Below are positions 42,969 to 52,189 of a stretch of DNA of 64,000 bases, piece after piece. Each line of letters begins with the position of its first letter. The first letter of the stretch is position 1. The notes beneath the pieces were generated by a model. It worked only from the letters and a program-made list of their open reading frames with translations, made no database searches and had not been told where the DNA came from. Made by a program: the position numbers and the translations under genes. This DNA comes from JBDFMH01 sp047238125 (GTDB lineage Bacteria > Pseudomonadota > Alphaproteobacteria > Sphingomonadales > Sphingomonadaceae): positions 2,232,001 through 2,296,000 of the forward strand of contig NZ_JBDFMH010000001.1 in the NCBI RefSeq assembly GCF_047238125.1. The letters run 5' to 3'.

Positions 42969-43367
42969 TCAGAAACTGGAAAGCTCGACCCCGACGCCGG
43001 CGCAGTCCGGATAGATGTCGGGCTTGCGGGTGGAAACGCGCAGCCCCGTTACGCCGGCGCGCGCGGCGATCAGGTCATAGATCTCGCGCGCCAGTGTCTC
43101 CTGCAGATTGTAGCGCCGGCCCGCCGCCATGCGGCTGATCTCGGTACGCAGGAAGTCATAATTCCAGGCGGCGGCGGCGCTGTCCTCGCTGGCGAAGGCG
43201 GCAGCCGATACCCAGACATCGACCGACACCAGCAGCCGCTGTGGATTGCCGACCTCATGGTCGTGGAACCCGATATCCACCGGCAGGTCATAATCGGTCA
43301 GGAAGATACGGAAACTCTTCGGCGCAAGCGCCGCCGGCACCAGGCCGTCGATCTTGGGGGTGGTCAT
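42969..43367 (-). CDS. folB: Dihydroneopterin aldolase
   Basis: 132 residues. FolB motifs: DIGFHDHEVGNPQRLLVSVDVWV near residue 31, WNYDFLRTEI, and RYNLQETLAREIYDLI, ending with a VRVxKPD-like segment (RVSTRKPDIYP). It cleaves 7,8-dihydroneopterin to 6-hydroxymethyl-dihydropterin and glycolaldehyde in folate synthesis. It overlaps the upstream FolM-like reductase gene by 4 bases, linking both to pterin metabolism. Confidence 0.9.
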   Translation of the reverse strand: MTTPKIDGLVPAALAPKSFRIFLTDYDLPVDIGFHDHEVGNPQRLLVSVDVWVSAAAFASEDSAAAAWNYDFLRTEISRMAAGRRYNLQETLAREIYDLIAARAGVTGLRVSTRKPDIYPDCAGVGVELSSF

Positions 43368-44128
43368 GGCGTGTCCAGAAATTGCACGTCGCGCGACAGG
43401 CCCAGGAAGCGCTTGCCGGCATCGAGGGTGATCGTCTGGCCGGTGATCGTCGGCGTGGCCAGCAGAAAATCGAGCGCGGCGACGATCTGATCGACTTCGA
43501 CTCCGCGACCGAGCGCGTTGAGCGCGTGAACCTGCTCGAAATTATCGCGGCTCTGCGGCCCGGAGACCAGCGTGATTGCCGGCGCGATCCCGCAGACGCG
43601 GATCCCGTGGCCGGCCAGCGCCCGCGCCGCCAGTTCCGTCACCCCCGCCAGCCCCATCTTGGAAATGGTGTAGCTGAAGAAATCGGCATCGGGCTGGGCC
43701 AGCTTGGCATCCAGCAGGTTCACGACCAGTCCACCGGCTCCCGCAGGCACGACGCGGGCGAACGCCTGGATCAGTTGGGCCGGCGCGCGCAGGTTTACTG
43801 CGATATGCGCATTCCAGCCCGCGACATCGAAGTCGTCGAGCGAATCATGTTCGAAGCGCGACGCGTTGTTCACCAGCAGGCCGGGCGGCGGCAGATCGGC
43901 GGCGGCGGCCATGATGCGGCGCGCGGCGTCCGGCTCGGCCAGGTCGGCGCGCACCACGCGGGCATGCCCGATCTCGGCCGCCAGCGCATCCGCCGCTTCG
44001 GTCGATCGGTTGCAGTGGAGCAGCAGCGTCCAGCCGCGCGCAGCCAATGCGCGCGCGATCACGCATCCGATCCGCCGTGCGGCCCCGGTCACGATCGCGG
44101 TGCGGGGCGATCCGAATTCGGCATTCAT
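43364..44128 (-). CDS. folM: SDR-family pteridine reductase-like protein (FolM-like)
   Basis: 254 residues from the ATG at 44126-44128. Rossmann-fold SDR with the TGAARRIG motif, in which an Arg replaces the usual second Gly pattern; this TGxxxRxG form is characteristic of PTR1/FolM pteridine reductases. NNASRFEHD (NNAS) and the catalytic Tyr-x3-Lys in SYTISKMGL follow. It probably reduces dihydromonapterin or dihydrofolate with NADPH. Overlap with folB supports that. Other SDR roles cannot be excluded. Confidence 0.82.
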   Translation of the reverse strand: MNAEFGSPRTAIVTGAARRIGCVIARALAARGWTLLLHCNRSTEAADALAAEIGHARVVRADLAEPDAARRIMAAAADLPPPGLLVNNASRFEHDSLDDFDVAGWNAHIAVNLRAPAQLIQAFARVVPAGAGGLVVNLLDAKLAQPDADFFSYTISKMGLAGVTELAARALAGHGIRVCGIAPAITLVSGPQSRDNFEQVHALNALGRGVEVDQIVAALDFLLATPTITGQTITLDAGKRFLGLSRDVQFLDTP

Positions 44129-44344
44129 GCCTGCCGGGCTAGCGCAGCGGACGATGGAATGAAATGCGCGCACCTGCCCAAATTTCGGGCAGATGACGGC
44201 GGCAAGGCGCGAATGTTGCGTTTGCAGCAACGATACCTGTCTTTTCCACAGGCTTCCCCCCAACGCTGGGGATAACTGCCGGCGCTTGGCGCGCTGCCCT
44301 GTGATCGCTACAGGCGCACCCCCGCCATGCCGGAGTGACCGATC

Positions 44345-44875
44345 ATAGCTGTCCGCCTCGCCTCCCTTTCGGAAGCCGACCCCGATGCGATCGAAGCACT
44401 GCTCGATGCCGCGTTCGGCACCGATCGGCGATCGCGGACCGCCTACCGCCTGCGCGAGGGAGCACGGCCGATCGACGACCTGTCGCTGGCGGCGTTCGAT
44501 GGCGCCGTGCTGGCCGGCGTTCTGCAGAGCTGGCCGATTGCACTCTTGGCCGGGCAGGATCGGCATCCGCTGGTGCTGGTCGGCCCGGTCGCGGTTGCGC
44601 CCGATCGGCAGCTTGGTGGTCTCGGCCGGCAGATGATGGCCGCGATGCTGGCGCGTGCCGATGCCGATCGAGTGCCGCTGATGCTGGTCGGTGACCCTGA
44701 ATATTATGGCCAATTCTTCGGCTTCCGGGCGGCCGCCGCCACCGGCTGGCAGATGCCCGGCCCGGTCGAGCAGCGGCGCGTGCTCGCCCGCCTGCCCGAA
44801 GGCATGACACTGCCGGCCGACGGCTGCCTCGTGGCGCGCACCCCGGCCATTGCGGGGGCCGGGCACAGGCAATAG
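44345..44875 (+). CDS. GNAT-family N-acetyltransferase, start codon non-canonical
   Basis: About 176 residues. It has the YhbS-type GNAT pattern: DPDAIEALLDAAFGTDRRSRTAYRLR at the N-terminus, LVLVGPVAVAPDRQLGGLGRQMM (acetyl-CoA binding), LMLVGDPEYYGQFFGFRAA. The reading frame is open from a TGA at 44336-44338, yet no ATG, GTG or TTG lies in frame before a GTG at 44507, which would remove the first third of the domain. GGAG at 44332-44335 points to a start at ATC 44342 or ATA 44345. Either a rare start codon is used or the start has been mutated. It lies 9 bases before the DUF1285 gene, in a run of co-directional genes. Confidence 0.7.
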   Translation: MAVRLASLSEADPDAIEALLDAAFGTDRRSRTAYRLREGARPIDDLSLAAFDGAVLAGVLQSWPIALLAGQDRHPLVLVGPVAVAPDRQLGGLGRQMMAAMLARADADRVPLMLVGDPEYYGQFFGFRAAAATGWQMPGPVEQRRVLARLPEGMTLPADGCLVARTPAIAGAGHRQ

Positions 44876-44884
44876 GGCTGCGCC

Positions 44885-45451
44885 ATGCCGACGCGTGACC
44901 GCCCCGCCGACCTTGCCGGATTGAGCCTTGCCGAGATCGCGGCCCTGGCCGCCGCCGACAAGCTGCCGCCCGTTGACAAGTGGAACCCCGCGCACTGTGG
45001 CGACAGCGAGATGCGGATCGCGCGCGACGGCACCTGGTATCACCAGGGCAGCCCGATCGGCCGGCCGGCGATGGTCCAGCTCTTCTCCACCATCCTGCGG
45101 CGCGAGCCCGACGGCGGCTTCGTTCTGGTAACGCCCGTCGAGAAGCTCGACATCACGGTGGAGGATGCGCCGTTCGTGGCGGTCGAGGTGAAGAGCGAAG
45201 GCGAAGGCCGGGATCGGCGGCTGGCGTTCCGCCTCAACACCGGCGAGCTCGTCGTCGCCGGCCCCGAAAATCCACTGCGATTCGAGCCCCGCGACGATGG
45301 CCCCCATCCCTATCTCGCGGTGCGCGCCGGCCTCAATGCGCTGATCGTGCGCAGCGTCTATTACGAGCTTGTCGCGCTGGCGCTGGCCGATGGCAGCGAG
45401 CCGCCCGCTTTGTGGAGCGACGGCGCCCGCTTCGCGCTGGGCCCAGCATGA
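44885..45451 (+). CDS. DUF1285 domain protein
   Basis: 188 residues, cytoplasmic. It shows the DUF1285 sequence course: PPVDKWNPAHCGDSEMRIARDGTWYHQGSPIGRP, then LFSTILRRE, FVLVTPVEKLDITVEDAPFVAVEV. The family has known structures but no established biochemical role. It overlaps the NUDIX gene by 4 bases (ATGA), and that overlaps cca in the same manner, so the three are probably one transcript. Confidence 0.88.
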   Translation: MPTRDRPADLAGLSLAEIAALAAADKLPPVDKWNPAHCGDSEMRIARDGTWYHQGSPIGRPAMVQLFSTILRREPDGGFVLVTPVEKLDITVEDAPFVAVEVKSEGEGRDRRLAFRLNTGELVVAGPENPLRFEPRDDGPHPYLAVRAGLNALIVRSVYYELVALALADGSEPPALWSDGARFALGPA

Positions 45452-46023
45452 CCTTGGCCGAACGACTGCGCGGAGAATTGCAGGCCGGTCTCGCTCGGGA
45501 CGTTACGCTGCTGACCGGCGACGGCACCGCCGACGACAAGGCAGCGGCCGCGGTGCTTGTGGCCGTGACCGATCGCCCGCGGCCAGGCGTGCTGCTGACC
45601 GTCCGGACCGAGACGATGCGCGCGCATGCCGGGCAGGTGGCGTTCCCCGGTGGTCGGCTGGATCCTGGCGAGGACGCAGTCGCGGCCGCCCTGCGCGAGG
45701 CGGAGGAGGAGATCGGCCTGCCGCGCGACGTGCCGATCGTGGTCGGCACCGGCGACCCGTTCCACACCTTCACCGGGTTCAGCATCACGCCGGTGCTGGC
45801 GGTGGTGCCGCCCGATCTGCCGCTGTCACCCAACGCCGCCGAAGTCGCCGACTGGTTCGAGGCCCCGCTCGATCATGTACTGGACCGGCAACAGGCCGTG
45901 CGCCACGAGATCATCTATGAGGGACGTCCACGCCAATATTACGAAATCATGTGGGCCGGTTACCGCATCTGGGGTGTCACCGCGGCGCTGATCCTGAACC
46001 TGGCACAGCGGCTGGGGCGATGA
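45448..46023 (+). CDS. NUDIX hydrolase, CoA pyrophosphatase type (NudL-like)
   Basis: 191 residues. The full NUDIX box is present: GGRLDPGEDAVAAALREAEEEIGL. The upstream VLLTVRTETMRAHAGQVAFPGG matches the extra signature of the CoA-hydrolysing NudL/YeaB group (LLTxR...HxGQxxFPGG). It would split coenzyme A into 4'-phosphopantetheine and 3',5'-ADP with Mg2+. Start and stop overlap with both neighbours by 4 bases each. Confidence 0.9.
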   Translation: MTLAERLRGELQAGLARDVTLLTGDGTADDKAAAAVLVAVTDRPRPGVLLTVRTETMRAHAGQVAFPGGRLDPGEDAVAAALREAEEEIGLPRDVPIVVGTGDPFHTFTGFSITPVLAVVPPDLPLSPNAAEVADWFEAPLDHVLDRQQAVRHEIIYEGRPRQYYEIMWAGYRIWGVTAALILNLAQRLGR

Positions 46024-47219
46024 CGCGGTTGCCCGCAGCGGCTTGGCGCGACCGGGCCGGCCTGTCGACCCTGCTCGACGCTCTTGGCGCCGCGGCCGGC
46101 GCGACCCGGTTCGTGGGTGGCGCGGTCCGCGATACGCTGCTGGGGCTGCCCGTCAGCGATGTCGATCTTGCGACGCGGCTGCTGCCGGATGATGTGCTGC
46201 GGCGGGTGAAGGCGATCGGGGTCACCGCCGTGCCAACGGGCATTGCCCATGGCACGGTGACGGCAGTGCTGCCCGGCGGCGCAGTGGAAGTGACGACGCT
46301 GCGGCGCGATGTCGCGACAGACGGCCGCCACGCGACCGTCGCCTTCACCGATGATTGGCAAGCGGATGCCGCCCGCCGCGATTTCACGATCAACGCGCTG
46401 TCCGCCGATCCCGCAAGCGGCGCGGTCTTCGACTATTTCGGCGGGCTGGACGATCTGGCGGCGCGCACCGTGCGCTTCATCGGCGATCCGCGCGATCGCA
46501 TCGCCGAGGATCATCTGCGGATCCTGCGCTTCTTCCGATTCCATGCCCGGTTCGGCCGCGGTGATCCGGAGCCGGCCGGGCTCGCGGCCTGCGCGGAGCG
46601 CGCGAATGACCTGATGGCGCTTTCGCGTGAACGAATCGCCGATGAACTGCTGAAGCTGCTGGCACTGCCCGATCCGACATCGACCGTGCGGCTGATGCAT
46701 CACTATGGCCTGTTCGCACCGATCCTGCCCGAGATCGAACCGGCCGGGATCGATCGGCTGGGGCGGCTGATCGCTGCCGAGACGGCAGCCTGCGCCATCC
46801 CGGACCCGGTCCGTCGGCTGGCGGCCTTGCTCCCCGACGATCCCGACCGCGCCGAACGCACGGTCGCCCGGCTGAAACAGTCGCGCGTGCGCCAGCGCCG
46901 CGTGCGACAGGCGGCGACGCCGATCATGCCGGATGAGTCGATCGATGCGATCGCCTATGCGCGCGGTGCGGATGCCGCGATCGATCGGCTGCTGATCGAA
47001 GGACGTAGCGAACAGGCACAGGCGCTGGCCGGCTGGCAGCGCCCGCAGCTGCCGTTATCCGGCGGGGCGCTGATCGCTGCCGGCCTGGCGCCCGGGCCGA
47101 TCGTCGCGGCGACGCTGCAGGCGATCGAGCGACGTTGGGTGGCGGAAGCCTTCCCGGATGGGGAACGGTTCGCCGCGATCGTCGCAGACGCGCTCGATCA
47201 GGCGCGCTCGGCCCAATAG
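46020..47219 (+). CDS. cca: CCA tRNA nucleotidyltransferase / poly(A) polymerase family
   Basis: 399 residues. N-terminal class II nucleotidyltransferase head with FVGGAVRDTLLG and the metal-binding DVDLATRL, followed by RRDFTINALSAD and the dsRBD-like EDHLRILRFFRFHARFG. It adds or repairs the CCA end of tRNAs; a poly(A) polymerase role cannot be excluded from sequence. Last 22 bases overlap the convergent GGDEF-EAL gene. Confidence 0.93.
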   Translation: MTRLPAAAWRDRAGLSTLLDALGAAAGATRFVGGAVRDTLLGLPVSDVDLATRLLPDDVLRRVKAIGVTAVPTGIAHGTVTAVLPGGAVEVTTLRRDVATDGRHATVAFTDDWQADAARRDFTINALSADPASGAVFDYFGGLDDLAARTVRFIGDPRDRIAEDHLRILRFFRFHARFGRGDPEPAGLAACAERANDLMALSRERIADELLKLLALPDPTSTVRLMHHYGLFAPILPEIEPAGIDRLGRLIAAETAACAIPDPVRRLAALLPDDPDRAERTVARLKQSRVRQRRVRQAATPIMPDESIDAIAYARGADAAIDRLLIEGRSEQAQALAGWQRPQLPLSGGALIAAGLAPGPIVAATLQAIERRWVAEAFPDGERFAAIVADALDQARSAQ

Positions 47220-48895
47220 GCGAAGGCGGCATCCGCATCGAGCGGCCGGGCATAATGATAACCCTGCCCCGCCGAACAGCCGAGCGCCGCCAGCGTCTGC
47301 GCCAGTTCGACCGTCTCGATACCCTCGGCCACGGTGCGCATGCCGAGCGCATGGGCCAAGCTGAGTACCGCGCGCACGATCGCCACCGAATCGCGATCGC
47401 CCAGCATCGGCGTCACGAAGCTGCGATCGATCTTCAGGATGTCGATCGGCAGCTTCTGCAGATAGGCCAGGCTCGAATAGCCGGTTCCGAAATCATCCAT
47501 CGCGATGCTGGCGTCGAGCTGCTTGAGCGAATGAAGCACCGCGGTCGCACGCGCCGGATCGCGAATGATCGCGCTTTCGGTCACTTCCAGCGTCAACCGG
47601 CTGCCGGCGATGCCGTGCCGTTGCAGCGCGTTGCCGATCATCCGGCCGACATCGTCGCGGGCGAGTTGGATCGCGGAGATGTTGACACCGACTGCCGGCA
47701 GCAGCGTGCCGGCGCGCGCATCCCAATCGGCAAGTGTCGCCAGCGCCTTGTCGATCGCCCAGCGGCCGAGCGGCAGGATCAGCCCCGATTCTTCGGCGAC
47801 CGGAATGAATTCAACGGGCGAGATCGCCCCGCGATGCGGATGGCGCCAGCGGGCCAATGCCTCGAAGCTCTGGATCGTGCCGGTCTCCAGATCGATCAGC
47901 GGCTGCCACGCCAGCGTCAGCTGGTCGTTTTCGATCGCCCGGCGCAGTTCGGTCTCGAGGCTGAACCGGCGGCGCGCGGCGCTCACTTCGCCCGGCTTGT
48001 ATGTCTCGACCTCGCCCGAAAGCTTGGCGCGTTTCATCGCGACCTGCGCGTTGCGCACCATATCGTCGGGGACCGAGACGAGCGCGTTCATCGTCGCGAT
48101 GCCGATCGAACAGTCGATCCGCACCTCATGTTCGGACAGCCGGAACGGCGCGCTCATCACGGTCTGCACGCGAGCGGCCGCTACCTGGGCGTCGCTGTCC
48201 TGGACGGTGCCGAGCAGGATCGCGAATTCGTCGCCACCAAGTCGCGCCAGCACGTCGTCGCCACGCAGCGCCCCCATCATGCGGCGCGCGACGGTGATGA
48301 TCAGCTCGTCACCAACGATCCCGCCCATGCATTCGTTGACGCGGCGGAACCTGTTGAGATCGATCACCAACACCGCGAAGCTCGATCCGGCATCCATGCG
48401 CCGTTCGACCGCTTCGGCAAAGGCGGTGCGATTGGCCAGCCCGGTCAGGCTGTCGTGCATCGTCTCGGCACGCAGCGACCGCTGGCTTTCGATCTCGGCG
48501 GTGCGATCGACCAAGGACACCAGCCCGCGCGGCGCATCGTTCAGCCGCTCGATCCGGGCCATCCGCACGAAATAATGGCGCGCACCGATATGGTCGCCGT
48601 CGCGCCAGTCGAATTCATCGGTGCGGTCGCTGCTAGACAGGAAGCGGGTCAAGGGTCCGGCGAGGCCGGGTCGTTCGATCAAGCGATTCTGCGGATGATC
48701 GAGATCGGCGAACGAGGCGTTGTGGTCCGCGACTTCCAGCGCGCCATCGAAGGTGACCACCGCCGCCGCGATCGGCAGCGCATCGAGATAAGCCTGGCGG
48801 ACTTCGGAGACGCGTTGCTCGACCGCCGGCTCTCGCACGGATGCGCCGCCCGCATCGAACGGTTCTGGCGACAGAATCTGTGAGCCCGCCTTCAT
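47198..48895 (-). CDS. GGDEF-EAL cyclic-di-GMP protein with PAS-like N-terminus
   Basis: 565 residues, cytoplasmic with no membrane segment. Residues ~30-140 look PAS-like (AYLDALPIAAAVVTFDGALEVADHNASF). The GGDEF domain retains its active-site motif (RLGGDEFAILLG) and the EAL domain retains EAL (SFEALARWRHP), NISAIQL, TLEVTESAII, DDFGTGYSSLAYL and DILKIDRSFV. Both synthesis and breakdown of c-di-GMP are therefore possible, with the PAS region choosing. Such proteins often switch cells between flagellar motility and polysaccharide production, and genes for both occur in this window. ATG 48893-48895 preferred to the TTG one codon upstream. Confidence 0.92.
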   Translation of the reverse strand: MKAGSQILSPEPFDAGGASVREPAVEQRVSEVRQAYLDALPIAAAVVTFDGALEVADHNASFADLDHPQNRLIERPGLAGPLTRFLSSSDRTDEFDWRDGDHIGARHYFVRMARIERLNDAPRGLVSLVDRTAEIESQRSLRAETMHDSLTGLANRTAFAEAVERRMDAGSSFAVLVIDLNRFRRVNECMGGIVGDELIITVARRMMGALRGDDVLARLGGDEFAILLGTVQDSDAQVAAARVQTVMSAPFRLSEHEVRIDCSIGIATMNALVSVPDDMVRNAQVAMKRAKLSGEVETYKPGEVSAARRRFSLETELRRAIENDQLTLAWQPLIDLETGTIQSFEALARWRHPHRGAISPVEFIPVAEESGLILPLGRWAIDKALATLADWDARAGTLLPAVGVNISAIQLARDDVGRMIGNALQRHGIAGSRLTLEVTESAIIRDPARATAVLHSLKQLDASIAMDDFGTGYSSLAYLQKLPIDILKIDRSFVTPMLGDRDSVAIVRAVLSLAHALGMRTVAEGIETVELAQTLAALGCSAGQGYHYARPLDADAAFAYWAERA

Positions 48896-48930
48896 CAAGG
48901 TCGGCTTAGGGCGACAGGGTTAAGACAGGG

Positions 48931-51192
48931 TTAGTCCTGTCGGGGATCCGCCATTTCGAACCGGTTGCTCCGCGGGAATCCGACCGGCGGCATCCGCCCC
49001 GCTGCACCCCGCGCCGCGCGCCATGCGGTCAGGTCCGCCTCGGTCCGCGTGCGGCCGCTGTCGCCGCCCATCGCCCAGCTGAGCCCATCGGCAAAGCGGA
49101 ACGCGATCGCATCGCTCAGCCCGCCATCGCGATAGCGCTGCAGCTGCACCCCCGATCCGCGCGTCATTTCCGGCAGCTCGTCGAGCGGAAATACGACCAG
49201 TTTCCGATTGTCGCCGATCACGCCGACATAGTCCGATTCGGATGCGACTGGCGCGACCCGCTTCAGCCGCGCGCCGGGCCGCAGGTTCACGACTTGGCGG
49301 CCCTTGCGCGTCTCGGCAGTCACTTCCGCAGCGCGCGCGATGAAGCCGCGGCCATCGCTCGTCGCCAGCAGCAGCCGGCGATCGCCGGCCGCGAACAGCG
49401 CGATCGGGGCGGCATCGCCCTCGATATCGACCATCGATTTCACCGGCTCGCCGAACCCGCGGCCGCCCGGCAGCCGATCCGCGGCCAGCGTGTAGAAGCG
49501 CCCGCTATCCACCACCAGCAGCAGCTTGTCGGTCGTCTGCGCGTGAAACGCAAAGGCCGGGCCGTCGCCTTCCTTGAACTTCAGCGCATCCGCTTGGTCC
49601 AGCGCGACATGTCCTTTCATCGCCCGGATCCAGCCGCGATTGGACATGATGACGGTGATCGGCTCGCGCTCGATCATCGCTTCCAGCGGGATCTCGCGCG
49701 CCAGCGCAGCCTCGGCCACGGTCGTGCGGCGACGGCCGATCGCGGTCTCGGGCGCATAGCGTTCGCGCAGTTTGGCCAGATCGCGCTTCATTCGCGTGCG
49801 CTGACGAGCGGGACTGTCGATCAGCTCGGCCAGCCCCTTGCGTTCCTTGTCCAGCGCGTCGCGCTCACGGCGCAGTTCCATCTCCTCAAGCTTGCGCAGC
49901 GACCGCAGCCGCATGTTGAGGATTGCCTCCGCCTGCCGATCCGACAGCTGGAATTCGTCCATCAGCAGCGGCTTGGGCTCGTCATGCTCGCGGATGATCT
50001 GGATCACTCGATCCAGGTTCAAATAGGCGATGATATAGCCGTCGAGCAGTTCGATCCGGTCGTCGATCTTGGCCAGCCGGTGCCGCGATCGCCGCACGAG
50101 TACCTCGAACTGATGCTCCAGCCAGGCGGACAGCGCCTGCTTGAGCCCCATCACCCGGGGCGTACGCTCGGCATCAAGCACGTTCAGATTCAGCGGGATT
50201 TTCACTTCGAGATCGGTCAGCCGGAACAGGCTGTCACGCAGCATTGCCTGATCCACAGTGCGGCTGCGCGGTTCGATCACGATGCGGATCTCGGCATCCG
50301 ATTCGTCGCGGACGTCGGCCAGGATCGGCAGCTTCTTCTCCGATACCAGCGCCGCGATCTGTTCGATCAGCTTGCCCTTGGGCACCTGGAACGGGATCTC
50401 GGTGACGACCAGCACCCAGCCGCCGCCCTTCTCGCGCTCCTCGCCGATGCGCGCACGCACGCGGAAACTGCCGCGGCCTGTGGCATAAGCCTCTTGGATC
50501 GCTGCCGGACTGTCCACGATCAGCCCGCCAGTCGGCAGATCGGGGCCCTGCACATGCTCCAGCAGCATCGCCGTATCGGCTTCCGGCCGGTCGATCAGCA
50601 GCGTTGCCGCATCGATCAGCTCGGCGGCATTGTGCGGCGGGATCGATGTCGCCATGCCGACCGCGATTCCGCTCGCACCGTTGGCCAGCAGGTTCGGGAA
50701 CAGCCCGGGGAAAATCTCGGGCTCTTCCTCCTCGCCATTATAGGTCGGGCGGTAATCGACCGTGCCTTCGTCCAGCCCGGCCATCAGGTCGGCCGCGGTC
50801 GCCGTCAGCCGCGCTTCGGTGTAGCGATAGGCGGCGGCGTTATCGCCATCGATATTGCCAAAATTGCCCTGCCCATCGACCAGCGGGTAACGCAGCGAGA
50901 AATCCTGCGCGAGCCGGACCATCGCATCATAGACCGACTGGTCGCCATGCGGATGATATTTGCCGATCGTATCGCCAACGACGCGCGCGCATTTCTTGTA
51001 AGCCGCTGCCGGATCCAGCCGCAGCAGCCGCATCGCCCACAGCAGCCGCCGATGCACCGGCTTCAGCCCGTCGCGCACATCGGGCAGCGAACGCGCGGTG
51101 ATCGTCGACAGCGCATAGACAAGATAGCGCTGCGACAGCGCATCGTCGAACGGCGCGTCGTTGATCGGCGGAGAGGCGGGTTCGGCAGCCAT
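48931..51192 (-). CDS. parC: DNA topoisomerase IV subunit A
   Basis: 753 residues. Breakage-reunion domain with the catalytic tyrosine in AAAYRYTEARLT (Tyr124), the QRDR KYHPHGDQSVYDAMVRLAQ, and the GASGIAVGMATSIPPHN signature; C-terminal beta-propeller blades follow (e.g. IMSNRGWIRAMKGH). It separates linked daughter chromosomes together with ParE. At the position equivalent to GyrA Ser83 it has Gln (residue 85), which may be lineage-normal but bears on quinolone binding. Length and the weaker C-terminal repeats favour ParC over GyrA. Confidence 0.95.
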   Translation of the reverse strand: MAAEPASPPINDAPFDDALSQRYLVYALSTITARSLPDVRDGLKPVHRRLLWAMRLLRLDPAAAYKKCARVVGDTIGKYHPHGDQSVYDAMVRLAQDFSLRYPLVDGQGNFGNIDGDNAAAYRYTEARLTATAADLMAGLDEGTVDYRPTYNGEEEEPEIFPGLFPNLLANGASGIAVGMATSIPPHNAAELIDAATLLIDRPEADTAMLLEHVQGPDLPTGGLIVDSPAAIQEAYATGRGSFRVRARIGEEREKGGGWVLVVTEIPFQVPKGKLIEQIAALVSEKKLPILADVRDESDAEIRIVIEPRSRTVDQAMLRDSLFRLTDLEVKIPLNLNVLDAERTPRVMGLKQALSAWLEHQFEVLVRRSRHRLAKIDDRIELLDGYIIAYLNLDRVIQIIREHDEPKPLLMDEFQLSDRQAEAILNMRLRSLRKLEEMELRRERDALDKERKGLAELIDSPARQRTRMKRDLAKLRERYAPETAIGRRRTTVAEAALAREIPLEAMIEREPITVIMSNRGWIRAMKGHVALDQADALKFKEGDGPAFAFHAQTTDKLLLVVDSGRFYTLAADRLPGGRGFGEPVKSMVDIEGDAAPIALFAAGDRRLLLATSDGRGFIARAAEVTAETRKGRQVVNLRPGARLKRVAPVASESDYVGVIGDNRKLVVFPLDELPEMTRGSGVQLQRYRDGGLSDAIAFRFADGLSWAMGGDSGRTRTEADLTAWRAARGAAGRMPPVGFPRSNRFEMADPRQD

Positions 51193-51287
51193 GGCCGGCG
51201 ATTAGCCGAGCGCAGGGGAAAGGGGAACCGGGCTGGACGTCCCATCTTTTCTACCATAGCCATCGAGAAACGGACAAGGGACAAGCG

Positions 51288-52097
51288 ATGCATCGGACAG
51301 TGGGTTTCGTGATCGCAAGCCTGTTGCTCAGTGGATGCAGTGCCGAGCATCAGTCGGAAGACGCCGTGCAGTCCGGGGGGCCGAATGTCGCCGTCACGGC
51401 GGCACCCGGCGTCGCCTTCAACTATGCCTATCGCTTCGCGATCGAGGCGCGCCGCATCGCCGCCATGCAGGAGATGCATGCCGCGGCCTGCGAAGCGCTT
51501 GGCATTCAGCGTTGCCGTATAACAGCGCTCCGTTTTTCGCAGCCCGATGATCATAACGTGTCTGGCGAACTCACGCTGGCACTGGCACCTTCGTTGGCGC
51601 GGCGCTTCGGTCGAAATGCTGTTGCTGTTGTCGAACGCGGTGGCGGCCGAATGGTCAGCACCGAAATCGGCGGCACCGATACCGCGCCCGAGACGCAGGC
51701 AGCCGAACGCACCGCGTCATCGGTGCGCGCCGAATTGGCCGCGGCTGAACGGCTGCTCGCGTCGAGCCGGGGCAGCGACTCCGAGCGCGGCGCGCGTGTC
51801 GCCCAGGTCGAACGATTGCGTGCCGATCTGCGTGAAATCAGCGCGGCCAACGGGACCAGGCAGGCATCGCTAGCTACGACGCCGGTGACGCTGACCTATT
51901 TCGCAGGCGACGCCACCGGCCTTGCGCAGATCAGCGATGCGTTGCGACGGGGTGGCAGTAACATCCTCACCGCAACCGCCCAGATCCTCTACATTCTGAT
52001 CTCGCTCGGACCGTGGATTGTCGCGCTGATGGCACTTGCTTGGACTTGGCGGCGGATTCGCCGCCGCTTCTTTCCGGACACCGCCCTAGTCGACTGA
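51288..52097 (+). CDS. DUF4349-type lipoprotein
   Basis: 269 residues. Lipobox LLLSGC puts the lipid-anchored Cys at residue 17. The mature protein has the DUF4349 outline: a beta region (GELTLALAPSLARRFG), a coiled-coil stretch (~140-190; AERTASSVRAELAAAERLLAS, VAQVERLRADLREIS), another beta part (VTLTYFA), and a C-terminal membrane helix (ILYILISLGPWIVALMALAW) followed by a basic tail. Function unknown; it is anchored at both ends, which suggests an inner-membrane position. Confidence 0.8.
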   Translation: MHRTVGFVIASLLLSGCSAEHQSEDAVQSGGPNVAVTAAPGVAFNYAYRFAIEARRIAAMQEMHAAACEALGIQRCRITALRFSQPDDHNVSGELTLALAPSLARRFGRNAVAVVERGGGRMVSTEIGGTDTAPETQAAERTASSVRAELAAAERLLASSRGSDSERGARVAQVERLRADLREISAANGTRQASLATTPVTLTYFAGDATGLAQISDALRRGGSNILTATAQILYILISLGPWIVALMALAWTWRRIRRRFFPDTALVD

Positions 52098-52189
52098 AGC
52101 GTTTCCTTACTCCACAGCTAGAAAAACTAGGCTCGCTTTCTCAACCGATACGGTGGACAAACACCCCTACAAGGCTCGGGGGACAATCG

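Noticed and set aside
44335..44694. GTG-started frame at the beginning of the GNAT gene
   Set aside because: It is a +1 shadow frame, Arg/Ala-rich; the GNAT motifs are in the other frame.
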